A stretch of DNA of 64,000 bases, taken from positions 1-64,000 of the forward strand of contig NZ_SMRU01000010.1 in NCBI RefSeq assembly GCF_004354015.1. Reading direction: 5' to 3'. Shown in pieces: positions 1-9,300 of the stretch. Within the stretch, counting starts at the first letter, position 1, and each line of letters opens with the position of its first letter. The notes below the pieces were generated by a model. That model was not told the origin of the DNA. It searched no databases and saw only the letters and a list, made by a program, of their open reading frames with translations. The position numbers were made by a program, and so were the translations under genes. Origin of the DNA: Arthrobacter terricola. Lineage in GTDB: Bacteria > Actinomycetota > Actinomycetes > Actinomycetales > Micrococcaceae.

Positions 1-833
1 TCTGCGTGGCGGGACAGGGCGGCGTGCACGGCCACGCCCTGGGCCACGGGCAGCAGCGCTGTCAAATAGGTCATGGTGTCCGGGGCCGGGCGCAGGCTGA
101 CGTGCCGTTCGGTCACGGCGCGGGCGGCGCGGCGGGTGACGGAGGCCGGGTCACGTCGGTACGCGGCCGCCCGGGCGGCGGCGATGACCGCACGGTCTCC
201 GGCACCGTTGAGGGTTCCGGTGTCGGGGGCCAGTTCGGCGTCGACACCGGCGCGGTCCACGGCAGTGAGGCAGGCGGTTTCCTTCACCAGCAGCGTCGCG
301 CGCCATTCGTTGAGTTGTCCGGTCTCCAGGGCGGCCAGGGTCCGGGGCATCTCCACCACCAACGCCCTGGCCAGGCCCAGGAGGCGGGCGCCTTTGGCCG
401 GGGATTCCCGCCTCGCCAGCGCGACCTGCGCGGCGACGCCTTTGCCTTGCTCCGCGGCAGGAACCCCCTGGTTCGCGTGGGCGCGGCGCCGGGCGGTGTC
501 GAACGCGACGGTGATCCTGGCCTGCGCCCCGGCGATCGCGGACTTCAAATCCTCCAACAGGCGCAACTGAGCAATCAACTCCCCACCCGCCCCCGCGCTT
601 GAGTCGGTGGTGGCGGTGGTGCCGGGCTCACTGGTGCTGGTGGCGGCGATTTCAGTGGTATCGGCCAAATCGGCGTGGGTGCCGGGGCGGAACGCAACCA
701 CCGCAGCGATCGCCGCCTCGATCAACGCGAACGGATCTGCACCAGGAACGGCAGCATCACGCGGACCATCACCCGAAGGCATGTCCGCCCGAAGCTGCCG
801 CGTCGGCAAAACCGATCCCCCAATCCCGTCCAT
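1..833 (-). CDS. DUF222 / 13E12-repeat family protein, 5' part only
   Basis: This is the N-terminal part of a DUF222 (13E12 repeat) protein; the reading frame stays open through base 1, so the 3' end, where many family members carry an HNH nuclease domain, lies outside the window. About 277 codons are visible. ATG at 833 follows GGAAGG at a spacing of 8. The body contains an alanine/arginine-rich stretch typical of DUF222 ([16 protein letters not shown], then [15 protein letters not shown]). These genes are abundant in Arthrobacter and mycobacteria, and their cellular role is not established. Directly upstream lie several decayed copies of this gene's own 5' end. Family assignment is confident; function is unknown. 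Confidence 0.85.
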   Translation of the reverse strand, partial: MDGIGGSVLPTRQLRADMPSGDGPRDAAVPGADPFALIEAAIAAVVAFRPGTHADLADTTEIAATSTSEPGTTATTDSSAGAGGELIAQLRLLEDLKSAIAGAQARITVAFDTARRRAHANQGVPAAEQGKGVAAQVALARRESPAKGARLLGLARALVVEMPRTLAALETGQLNEWRATLLVKETACLTAVDRAGVDAELAPDTGTLNGAGDRAVIAAARAAAYRRDPASVTRRAARAVTERHVSLRPAPDTMTYLTALLPVAQGVAVHAALSRHA

Positions 834-1745
834 AACCAAAGCCTTCCACGGACCCCCGACAAAATAAGCCCCGCCCGACCCGTTACGGTTCTTGTTTGAA
901 AAACCGGCTCTCGTTGTCCCTTCCGGCCCATCAAGCGACGGGATCGCGACCGGCGTCGCCGACTCTTACGTTGGGCGAGCCATCAACCGAAGACGTGCCC
1001 GTCTGAAGCTGCCGTGTCGGCAAAGCCGTTCCCTCCCAGTCCCGTCCATGCTCAAAGCCATCCAGAAGGCTCCGACAATTAGAGGACCCGCACCACCGCG
1101 GCAGTTCTTGTTCGACATTCCGGAGCTTCAAGCGACGGGATCGCCACCGGCGTCGTTGACGCGCATCGATTGACCACCACCCGAAGGCGCGCCGATTCCA
1201 GGCTGCCGCGTCCGGAAAGCCGTTCCCCGATCCCATCCACAACCCGAAGCCGCACAGGGGCCCCGACACTGAAGAGCCATCTCTACCCACGGCCGTTCTC
1301 GCTCGACATTCCGGCCCATCAAACGACGGGATCGGGCCCGGCATCGTCGACCTGAGCTGTTCGAACCACCACCCGAAGACGTGTCCGTCGGAAGCTGCCG
1401 TGTCGGCAAGTCCGTTCCCTCCCAATGCCGTCCATAGTCAAAGCCTCACAGAACACCCCGGCCTTAAAGTGAAGTCCCCACCCGGGGCAGTCTTTGTTTG
1501 AAATTCCGGCGCTTCAAAGCGACTGGATCGCCGGCGTCGTCGACCTGCGTCGGGTCGAACCATCCTGAAGGCGCGCCATAAAAGGGCCATGCCCGACCCC
1601 CACAGCGGTAATTGTTTGAAATCCCGGAGCACCAAGCGAAGGGATCGCGGCCGCCATCATCGACTCTCGTCGGGTCGAAGCATCCCCTCAAGGCCCGCTG
1701 ATCCCGTGCTCCCCCGTCCGCAAAACCGATCCCCCAACGTTGCAC
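764..1745 (-). repeat. Degenerate tandem array of the DUF222 gene's 5' region, six units
   Basis: Six diverged units begin near 764, 977, 1172, 1366, 1560 and 1681 (spacing about 213, 195, 194, 194, 121). Each repeats the same order on the minus strand: a block like GATGGGC/AAGCGACGGGATCG, a block like TTGTTTGAAA, then a block equal to the start of the DUF222 gene (ATGGACGGGA..., GCCGACACGGCAGCTTC, CTTCGG). The first unit is the live gene start; in the others the frame is broken or lacks continuation, and the fifth is shortened. They read as 5' remnants of DUF222 genes or a locally amplified promoter/start segment. Confidence 0.75.
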
Positions 1746-2147
1746 GCCGGTACGGCGTTAACCATCGCCGAAGAGCACCCAGCGCTACTGAGCCCCGCCC
1801 TGGGCAGCAAACCACCACGAACTAGACGCCCGGAAACACAAGCAAAACACGAGATAAAACCCCACGCCCGGTTGCCCATTGGCCAACGCAACAACCCACC
1901 CAACACTGCGACACACAGCCATAAGGCACCACCCGGATACACCGACCGGCACGCGCACAAAACTCGAACAAGTAGGACCACTCGCTTTGGTTAACCAGAA
2001 ACAGGTATTTCCACTCGTAGATAGTTAATCATCGCGCATGCCAGCATTTGTCCATCGACGAATGGGCAATCCCCCGGGATTGGTAAATTCGAATACTTTG
2101 CCCATTTTCGCAATTTTCTGGGAATACCAATTCAAAAGGAGTCACTC
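1746..2147. other. Gene-free stretch ahead of the surface-protein operon
   Basis: No credible coding frame is seen. The right half (1981-2147) is clearly richer in A/T than the surroundings and should hold the promoter of the operon starting at 2148. It contains a 7-bp inverted repeat, ATTGGTA (2079-2085) and TACCAAT (2125-2131), 39 bases apart. No convincing -35/-10 pair could be fixed by eye. Confidence 0.5.
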
Positions 2148-2603
2148 ATGCGCACATTGAGCAAGCGAGGAAAAATATACGCAGCTGCAGCATCCATTGC
2201 CCTCGTGGCGGCGGGCAGCGGCGCTGCCTACGCATACTGGACCACCACCGGCACCGGTTCCGGCGGCGCGGCGAACTCGGCGGGCGGCGGCACCGTTGTG
2301 CTTCACGCAAGCTTCGGCGCCGGGCTCGCACCCGGCAACTCAACCGCGGTCGCATACACCGCCGATAATTCCAGCAACACCGACACGGTGGTAGGCGCAC
2401 TTTCCGCCACCGTTTCCACGAGCGACCCCACGAACTGCCTCGCCTCGTGGTTCACGGTCACCGCGGTTACCTCGAATTCCACGGTCCTGGGCAACTCCAC
2501 CGGCACGTCGGTTGGCAGCGGAACGCTGGCCTTCGCCAACAACGCCGCCAACCAGGACAGCTGCAAGAGCGCAACCATCACTGTGTCTGTCACAAGCAAG
2601 TAG
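2148..2603 (+). CDS. Exported protein with SipW-type signal peptide (151 aa)
   Basis: First gene of a four-gene exported-protein operon. ATG at 2148 follows AAAGGAG (2136-2142). The N-terminus is basic (MRTLSKRGK), then a hydrophobic segment ends in AYAYWTTTGTGSG, the pattern of SipW-dependent signal peptides found on TasA/CalY-type biofilm proteins. The mature part is Ser/Thr/Asn-rich and beta-like, with one cysteine in the middle (DPTNC) and one near the C-terminus (ANQDSCKSAT), a pairing repeated in the next gene. It is likely released to the surface or matrix. No function can be assigned beyond a TasA-like or pilin-like surface role, which is inference. Confidence 0.7.
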   Translation: MRTLSKRGKIYAAAASIALVAAGSGAAYAYWTTTGTGSGGAANSAGGGTVVLHASFGAGLAPGNSTAVAYTADNSSNTDTVVGALSATVSTSDPTNCLASWFTVTAVTSNSTVLGNSTGTSVGSGTLAFANNAANQDSCKSATITVSVTSK

Positions 2604-2691
2604 ATCCCCAGCTGGTGGGCCACCTCAGCGGCCCACCAGCTGGTCACGCCATCCTGCAACAAACTCGCACTACACATCCCAAGGAGGCCCG

Positions 2692-3528
2692 GTGCCGAGC
2701 ATCGATGAGCCCTACCGCTCGAAGATCCGCTCTGTTCGCGCGGGCGCCAAAGCGCTACTGGCCGGCCTCTTCCTGGTGGTCCTGACCGCCGGCGTCGTGG
2801 TCGCCGCCGGAAGCAGCGGCCAAAGCGGCATCCAAAAGGGCATCCCGCTGCAAGTGGCACCGGCCAGTAAATCCGCCACGCAAGGGACCTCGGCAAGCTA
2901 CAACGTCGTAGTGCAGCCGAGTGGCGGATTTACCGGAAGTGTCTCCCTCGCGGCATCCGGATTGCCTGCGGGAACTGTCGCATCGTTCTCACCGGCGACC
3001 GTCGCCGTCGGGCCCGGTTCGGGAAACGTGGCGCTGAACCTTTCCACCACCTCCGCGACGCCTCTTGGCACGTTCACCGTGACCCTGAAGGGCACCAGCG
3101 GAACAGTCCAGTCCGCCGTCGACATCTCCCTGACGGTGACGGCCGGTCAACACCAGCAGTTCTCGATCTCGGGCAGTCCCGCCGGCGTCCTGGCACCCGG
3201 CTACGGCGCACCAATTGACCTCCAACTGGCCAACCCGGGCAATTCGAACCTCAGCATTACAGGACTCACGGTCTCCATTGCTGGCATTACCCGGACCGCC
3301 CAGGCGGTGGCGAACAATCGGCCGTGCAACCCGACGGATTACGCGATCGTCCAATTCAGCGGCAGCTACCCGTTCACCGCACCACTTGGGAACTCTTCGC
3401 TCTCGGCCTTGCGCATCCCCTCAAGCCAATGGCCCCAAATACAAATGCTGAACAGTTCCGCCAACCAGGACGGTTGCAAAGGCGCAACGCTTCAGCTCAG
3501 CTATTCCGGAACGGCGCAGGGCAACTGA
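2692..3528 (+). CDS. Exported membrane-anchored protein with Ig-like domain (278 aa)
   Basis: GTG at 2692 is chosen because AAGGAGG lies just upstream (2681-2687); the frame is open further upstream but that part overlaps gene 1. After about 20 residues there is one hydrophobic segment (ALLAGLFLVVLTAGVVVAAG), a signal peptide or anchor without the AYAYW motif. Residues about 45-150 resemble a bacterial Ig-like domain (SYNVVVQPSGGFTGSVSL, then GTFTVTLKGTSG). The C-terminal part ends with ANQDGCKGATLQLSYSG, similar to the end of the preceding protein, and has an upstream cysteine (NRPCNPTDY). It is probably a partner of the neighbouring SipW-type proteins at the cell surface. Confidence 0.65.
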   Translation: MPSIDEPYRSKIRSVRAGAKALLAGLFLVVLTAGVVVAAGSSGQSGIQKGIPLQVAPASKSATQGTSASYNVVVQPSGGFTGSVSLAASGLPAGTVASFSPATVAVGPGSGNVALNLSTTSATPLGTFTVTLKGTSGTVQSAVDISLTVTAGQHQQFSISGSPAGVLAPGYGAPIDLQLANPGNSNLSITGLTVSIAGITRTAQAVANNRPCNPTDYAIVQFSGSYPFTAPLGNSSLSALRIPSSQWPQIQMLNSSANQDGCKGATLQLSYSGTAQGN

Positions 3529-3529
3529 C

Positions 3530-4036
3530 ATGAACGCGAAAATGATGAAAAGCAACTCCCTGAGGGCCATCAAAGCAGCTGTGGCAGTTGCGGTCCTCAC
3601 GTTGGTCCTCGGCGTCGGAACGGCCTACGCGTACTGGTCCACGATCGGTGTCGGCAGCGGTTCGGCTGCCAACTCCGGGATGCAGACGGTGACCGTGGAT
3701 GCCTTGGTTGCCGGCGACACCCCCGCAACCACTTTGGTTCCTGGAGGCAGCGCCGACGTGATCGTTCGCGCGAGCAACCCGAACGCCTTCCCGGTGCAGG
3801 TTTACAGCTTCACTTCCAGCGGTGCCGCGACAGCGGACGCCTCACACCCCTTGTGCACCACCACAGGTGTGACGTTCAACGTGCCGGCGACTCCATTCAC
3901 CCCCACGGTGACCATCCCCGCGGGATCCTCGACCTTGATCACGCTTCCCGGCGCCGCGTCGATGTCGGCCACATCACAATCCGCATGCCAGGGCTCCGTA
4001 TTCCAGCTTCCAGTGACGATGGCGGTACGCAAATGA
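3530..4036 (+). CDS. Exported protein with SipW-type signal peptide (168 aa)
   Basis: ATG at 3530 lies one base after the stop of the previous gene, so translation is probably coupled; a second in-frame ATG at 3542 is possible. The hydrophobic segment ends in TAYAYWSTIGVGSGSAANSG, nearly the same as in the gene at 2148. The mature region is beta-rich and has two cysteines (SHPLC and SQSAC) in positions comparable with the other two small proteins, consistent with a shared disulfide-closed sandwich domain. A related surface or matrix subunit is the best guess. Confidence 0.7.
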   Translation: MNAKMMKSNSLRAIKAAVAVAVLTLVLGVGTAYAYWSTIGVGSGSAANSGMQTVTVDALVAGDTPATTLVPGGSADVIVRASNPNAFPVQVYSFTSSGAATADASHPLCTTTGVTFNVPATPFTPTVTIPAGSSTLITLPGAASMSATSQSACQGSVFQLPVTMAVRK

Positions 4037-5556
4037 ACAAGGCCCAGAACCCGGCAAACCGCAAGAACAAGCGCGTGATCCGCCGTCGTGCCGCCTGGGC
4101 GACGTTGGCAGTCCTCTTCATCGCCTGGGGGGGCCCGGGTGCAAACGCCTATTGGCAGTCGCTCAGCAACAGCAACTTCGGAGCGGCCAAAGCGGACACG
4201 GTGCCCCAAGGGAGCACCCCTGCCGTGTCCTTGAACGGGACGAGCGCCACGGTCAGCTGGGCCGCCGTCGCTACTCCGCGCGGCAACGCCGTGACCGGCT
4301 ATACCGTCGCCCGATACTCGTCCTCCACAGGAGGAACGAAAGTCGCCGCCGGAGGAGGGTGCGCGGGAACTGTGACTACCCTGCGATGCACAGAACAAAA
4401 CGTTCCCGATGGAACCTGGTATTACGCGGTGACGCCCGTCATCTCATTGTGGACCGGCACCGAAAGCACCCGAGGAGCTGGTGTCCTGGTTGATACGACC
4501 GCGCCTACCGTCAGCGTAGCCTCCATCTCACCGACGCCGAACTCGGCGGGTTACAACAACAGCAGTCCGGTAACCGTGAACCTCAGCGCCGTGGACAACC
4601 CGGGCGGTTCCGGCGTCGCGTCAATTAAGTACGCGCTCGACGGCGGCAGTACGGTGACGGTCAATGCGGCCACTGCCGCTGTGAGCGTCAAGGGCGACGG
4701 CACGCACACCCTTTCCTACTTCGCCACGGATGTCGCGGGAAATTCGAGCTCGCCGCAAATCCAAACGATCAAGATCGATACAATCGCGCCGAGCACGCCC
4801 ACGGTCTCAGTGCCGAGTTACGTGAACAGCACGAACAAAGCCAACATTCCGGTGGTCGGCACGGCAGAAGCATTCGCTTCCGTCACGGTCACCGCGAGCG
4901 ACGCAGGTTCGGCCCACACGTCCACCCAGACCGTCACGGCAAGCGGAACCGGGGCATGGAACACCAGCGGTTTTGATCTCTCCGGACTCAGCGACGGCAC
5001 GGTCACGTACAGCGTGGTCGCCAGGGATGCGGCAGGAAATGCCAGCCCGGCCGCCAACGCCACCTCAACGAAGGACACGGTGGCACCAACGGTTACGTCC
5101 ATCACCATGGCCAACGGCAAATCCTCGGGCGTCGCCGATAAGGGAGACACCCTCACCATCGTCTACTCCACGGATATGGCCGCCAATACCCTCTGCAGCA
5201 GTTGGAGCAATACGACGGCTTCGCAGACAGCGACGGGAACAGTCAGCATCAGTGCCAACGACAACATCCTGACGGTGACAAGCGGAAGCTGTACTGCCCC
5301 GATGATCGGGAGCGTGGCACTCAACGGAGGCTACAACAGCTCCGCCAGCCAAGCTCGGACCTTCGCGGCCACGATCACTTGGACGAAGGCCACCGGGACG
5401 CTCGTGATCGCCCTGGGCGACAACGGTGCGAACGGCACACGCGGAAGCAACGTATCTGCCAGCTCCCCGGTCTACAGCCCGGCAGCCGGCGCGGCAGACA
5501 TCGCGGGCAATCCCCTTGCCGGTACCTTCACCGCCGCCACAGCATCAGGATTCTAG
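4033..5556 (+). CDS. Large exported Ig/FnIII-like repeat protein with SipW-like signal (507 aa)
   Basis: ATG at 4033 overlaps the previous stop (ATGA). A very basic start (NRKNKRVIRRRAAW) precedes a hydrophobic segment ending ANAYWQSLSNSNF, a looser form of the SipW-type motif. Then come a fibronectin-III-like region (TPAVSLNGTSATVSWAAV), at least two bacterial Ig-like repeats recognisable by DTTAPTVSV / DTIAPSTPTVSV linkers and FATDVAGNSS / VVARDAAGN motifs, and a Ser/Thr/Asn-rich tail. Such stacked domains are typical of adhesins or surface stalks. It ends the operon, right before a strong hairpin. No LPxTG motif is visible. Confidence 0.7.
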   Translation: MNKAQNPANRKNKRVIRRRAAWATLAVLFIAWGGPGANAYWQSLSNSNFGAAKADTVPQGSTPAVSLNGTSATVSWAAVATPRGNAVTGYTVARYSSSTGGTKVAAGGGCAGTVTTLRCTEQNVPDGTWYYAVTPVISLWTGTESTRGAGVLVDTTAPTVSVASISPTPNSAGYNNSSPVTVNLSAVDNPGGSGVASIKYALDGGSTVTVNAATAAVSVKGDGTHTLSYFATDVAGNSSSPQIQTIKIDTIAPSTPTVSVPSYVNSTNKANIPVVGTAEAFASVTVTASDAGSAHTSTQTVTASGTGAWNTSGFDLSGLSDGTVTYSVVARDAAGNASPAANATSTKDTVAPTVTSITMANGKSSGVADKGDTLTIVYSTDMAANTLCSSWSNTTASQTATGTVSISANDNILTVTSGSCTAPMIGSVALNGGYNSSASQARTFAATITWTKATGTLVIALGDNGANGTRGSNVSASSPVYSPAAGAADIAGNPLAGTFTAATASGF

Positions 5557-5559
5557 GAT

Positions 5560-5603
5560 CCAGGCCTTCCTGCTAACCGCCCAAGGTCAGCAGGAAGGCC
5601 TGG
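5560..5603. terminator. Bidirectional hairpin terminator
   Basis: A perfect 15-bp stem (5560-5574 with 5589-5603, CCAGGCCTTCCTGCT) and 14-base loop separates the convergent surface-protein operon and the YdjM-like gene, whose last codons run into the stem. No clear T-run is present. Confidence 0.7.
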
Positions 5604-6379
5604 ACCACCGGCCACTGGTGACGGACAAGGGACCACGCGGCTACGCCGAGGCCGACCATGGCGTAGCCGCCCACGGGAATCAGGACCAGCCATTCCCGTC
5701 GGGAACCCGCTTTGCCGAGCAAGGGGATGCTGAAAGCGCCATTGGCCCTCCAGATCCCGCTCACGAGGGGCAGCTTGCGCCAGAACTTCGGCGGCTTGAT
5801 GACGATGGGCCACAGCAGGGGCACGCCCCCGGTGGTGATCATGTCCCCCACGATGTGGATGAGGACGCCGGTCAACATGGACAACGGGAGCCAGGACCAC
5901 TGGTGCGGGGCGAACCAGGTCACCAATCCCGCCATGGCAAGGGCGAAGATCCAATTCACGATCCACCCCGAGTTCGGGAACAGCTTGAGCGCCTTGGCGG
6001 CCAGGTTGATCATGAACATGCACAGCAGGCCCGCTCCGACCGACAAACGCCCAACCGGGGTGTCCAGCTGGAACTGCGCGGCCATCGCGGCGAGGACTAC
6101 GAAAGCCGAAGCTCCCAAGAGGGAGTGGGTTCCTTGGCGGTGACCTCCGCTGGCTTTCTCGATGCCGACGGCGATCACGTTCGACAACGGCGGCAGCGAA
6201 TGCGCGATGGTGCTCGAACGGTGGTCCCAGTCGCACACCAAGGCGGTTCCCGCCGTCGTCATCGCCCCAATCAGGACGCCTGTGGCGTCGAGCGGGTACC
6301 AGCCGAGCGTGTACGGGCCGGTGGACGCGATAGCTATCCACGCCGCGGCCCCGGACGCGGCGTGATGTCCTCCCATCAT
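5573..6379 (-). CDS. YdjM-like putative membrane hydrolase (268 aa)
   Basis: This resembles the YdjM / LexA-binding inner-membrane hydrolase family (PF04307-like): short histidine-containing motifs near the start (GGHHAASG), then DWDHRSST, HRQGTHSLLG, and HIVGDMITTGGVPLLWP, with several membrane segments between them. The conserved His/Asp residues suggest metal binding, but the substrate is unknown for the family. It starts 5 bases after the mfd stop, so it is probably read through from mfd; whether that means a role in DNA damage is speculation. The start could be either of two adjacent ATGs. Confidence 0.75.
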   Translation of the reverse strand: MMGGHHAASGAAAWIAIASTGPYTLGWYPLDATGVLIGAMTTAGTALVCDWDHRSSTIAHSLPPLSNVIAVGIEKASGGHRQGTHSLLGASAFVVLAAMAAQFQLDTPVGRLSVGAGLLCMFMINLAAKALKLFPNSGWIVNWIFALAMAGLVTWFAPHQWSWLPLSMLTGVLIHIVGDMITTGGVPLLWPIVIKPPKFWRKLPLVSGIWRANGAFSIPLLGKAGSRREWLVLIPVGGYAMVGLGVAAWSLVRHQWPVVQAFLLTLGG

Positions 6380-6383
6380 CGGC

Positions 6384-9300
6384 TTAGCCTGCCGTCTGCG
6401 GTGCGGTTGCGGCTGGCGCGGCGGCGAAGACAGCGTCGATCACGTTCTTGGCCCACTCTAGGATTTCGGCGTCCTGGAGGTCGCGGCCGCCGATCCGCGC
6501 GGTCTTCGGCTTGGGAATCAGCACTGCGTCGAGGGCGGGCTTGACCTGTGAACCCGGGTACATACGGTTGAGGCGCATCACTTTCGATTCGGGGAGTTGG
6601 GCGGGCGAGAAGCGGATGAAGTTGCCTTGGAGCGCGACGTCGGACAGGCCGGCTTCGCGCGCGCCGACCCGGAAGCGGGCGACGTCGATCAAGTTCTTCG
6701 CCGGGAGCGGGGGCTCGCCGTAGCGGTCCACGAGTTCGGCGAGGACTTCGTCGATCGCCTCGTTCGTCATGGCCGCCGCCAGTTTCCGATACGCCTCGAG
6801 GCGCAAGCGCTCACCGGGCACGTAGTCATGCGGCAAATGGGCGTTGACCGGCAATTCGATCTTCATCTCGGCAGCCTTCTCCTCGGCGTCGCCGCGGTAC
6901 TCGGCCACGGCTTCGCCAACAAGCCGGATGTACAAGTCGAAGCCGACCCCTTGGATGTGTCCGGACTGTTCCCCGCCTAACAGGTTGCCCGCGCCACGGA
7001 TCTCAAGGTCCTTCATGGCCAACTGCATGCCGGCACCGAGCTCATTGTGGGCCGCCACTGCCTTCAGCCGCTCCAGTGCGACTTCGCCCAGGGGCTTCTC
7101 CGAGGGGTACAGGAAATAAGCGTAGGCGCGTTCGCGGCCACGGCCCACGCGGCCGCGCAACTGGTGCAGCTGGGACAAGCCGTACTTGTCCGCCCCGTCC
7201 ACGATCAGGGTGTTGGCGTTGGAGATGTCCAGGCCCGTTTCGATGATCGTGGTGCAGACCAGGACGTCAAAGCGCTTTTCCCAGAAGTCCACGATGATCT
7301 TTTCCAGCCGGCTCTCGGACATTTGCCCGTGGGCTACCTCCACCCGGGCTTCGGGAACGAGTTCGCGGATCTGGGCCGCGATGCGCTCAATCGAAGACAC
7401 CCGGTTGTGGACGAAGAACACTTGCCCTTCGCGCATGAGTTCGCGCCGGATCGCGGCCGAGGTCTGCTTGTTGGTAAACGGCCCCACGTAGGTCAGTACG
7501 GGGTGCCGCTCTTCCGGCGGGGTGGCCAAGGTGGACGTTTCACGGATGCCTGTCAGGGACATTTCCAACGTACGCGGGATGGGCGTGGCGCTCATGGCGA
7601 GGACGTCCACGTTGGTGCGCATCTTCTTGAGCGCTTCCTTGTGCTCGACGCCGAAACGCTGCTCCTCGTCGACGATCACCAGTCCGAGGTCCTTGAACTC
7701 GAAATCCTTGGATAACAGGCGGTGCGTGCCGATGACGACGTCCACCGAGCCGTTCTTGACCCCGTCGGACGTCTCCTTGGCTTCCTTGGAATTCTGGAAA
7801 CGTGATAGCGGCCGGACGCGCAGGGGGAAGCCGGAAAAGCGCTCGGTGAAGGTCTCGTAGTGCTGCTGAGCGAGCAGGGTGGTGGGAACGAGCACCGCGA
7901 CCTGCTTGCCGTCCTGCACCGCCTTGAACGCGGCACGTACGGCGATCTCGGTCTTGCCGTAGCCGACGTCGCCCGAGACGAGGCGGTCCATGGGGATCTC
8001 CCGTTCCATGTCCGCCTTGACCTCGTTGATGGTGGTCAACTGGTCCGGGGTCTCGACGTACGGGAAGGCTTCCTCAAGTTCCCGCTGCCATGGCGTGTCC
8101 GGGGCGAAGGCGTGCCCCCGGGAGGCCATGCGCGCGGAATACAGCCGGATCAGTTCCCCGGCGATCTCCTTGACGGCCTTGCGCGCCTTGGACTTGGTGC
8201 TGGCCCAGTCCGCGCCGCCCATCTTGCTCAGGGTCGGCGTGTCTCCCCCGACGTATCGGGTCACTTGGTCCAGTTGGTCGGTCGGCACGAACAGACGGTC
8301 GCCCGGCGCGCCGCGTTTGGAGGCCGCGTACTCAAGCACGAGGTACTCGCGGAGACCGGCGTCGCCGGGGGCGGAACCCGCCACCTTGCGCTGGATCAGT
8401 TCGACGAATTTCCCGATTCCGTGCTGTTCGTGGACCACGAAGTCGCCCGCGTGCAATTGGAGGGGGTCGACGGCGTTGCGCCGCTTGGAGGGCATGCGCC
8501 GCATGTCCTTCGTGGAGGCCGCGGAAGACCGGCCCAGGAGGTCGGCTTCCGTCAGGAGCGCCAGCTTGAGTCCGTCCAGGACAAAACCGCGTCCGACGGC
8601 GGCAGTGGTCACCTCGATGATGCCCGCCTGGGGTTCCTCGGCCAGCGAGTCGACGCGGGAACACGGGATGTCGGCGTCATGGAACAGTTCGGCAAGGCGC
8701 TGGGCAGGACCGGGGCCGTCGGTGGCTACCACGATGCGCCATTGCTCGCGAACATGGGACCCGATGAATTCAAGCATTTCGGCGACGTCACCTTGGTACC
8801 CGCGCGGTTCCCGGGCGTGCAGGTTCAGGACGTCGATGTCGAGGACGAGTTCTTCGTCCGTCGCGAGCGAAGTGATGGACCACCAGGAAACCTCGTGGGC
8901 GAGGGCCGCACTGCGCGTCTCGGTCAGCGACCGGAAGCTTGCTTCATGAAGCGTGGCCGCCGCGTGCGAGGCCAGGTCCAAAGGAGCGGCACCGCCGTCG
9001 GACGCCGTGGACCAAGCGGCCTCCAGGAACTCTTCGTTCGTGGCGGCGAGGTCATGGGCGCGCGTGCGGACCTTTTCGGGTTCGATCACCACGGAAAGGG
9101 AACCGGCCGGCAACTGCTCGACGAACGGCACCATGGCGTCCACCAGCACGGGCGCGAGGGATTCCATGCCCTCTACCGCGATTCCGCCGGCGATCTTCTC
9201 AAGCATGTCCGCCGCGGCAGGCATTTCGGCCTTGAGCTTGGCGGCGCGGGACATCACCGACGGCGTGATGAGGATTTCCCGGCAAGGCGGGGCGTGCAAT

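Noticed and set aside
931..1745. Minus-strand open frames of 65-164 codons in the DUF222 repeat array
   Set aside because: They are made of repeat units read in shifting frames, without ribosome binding sites or continuation into a DUF222 body.
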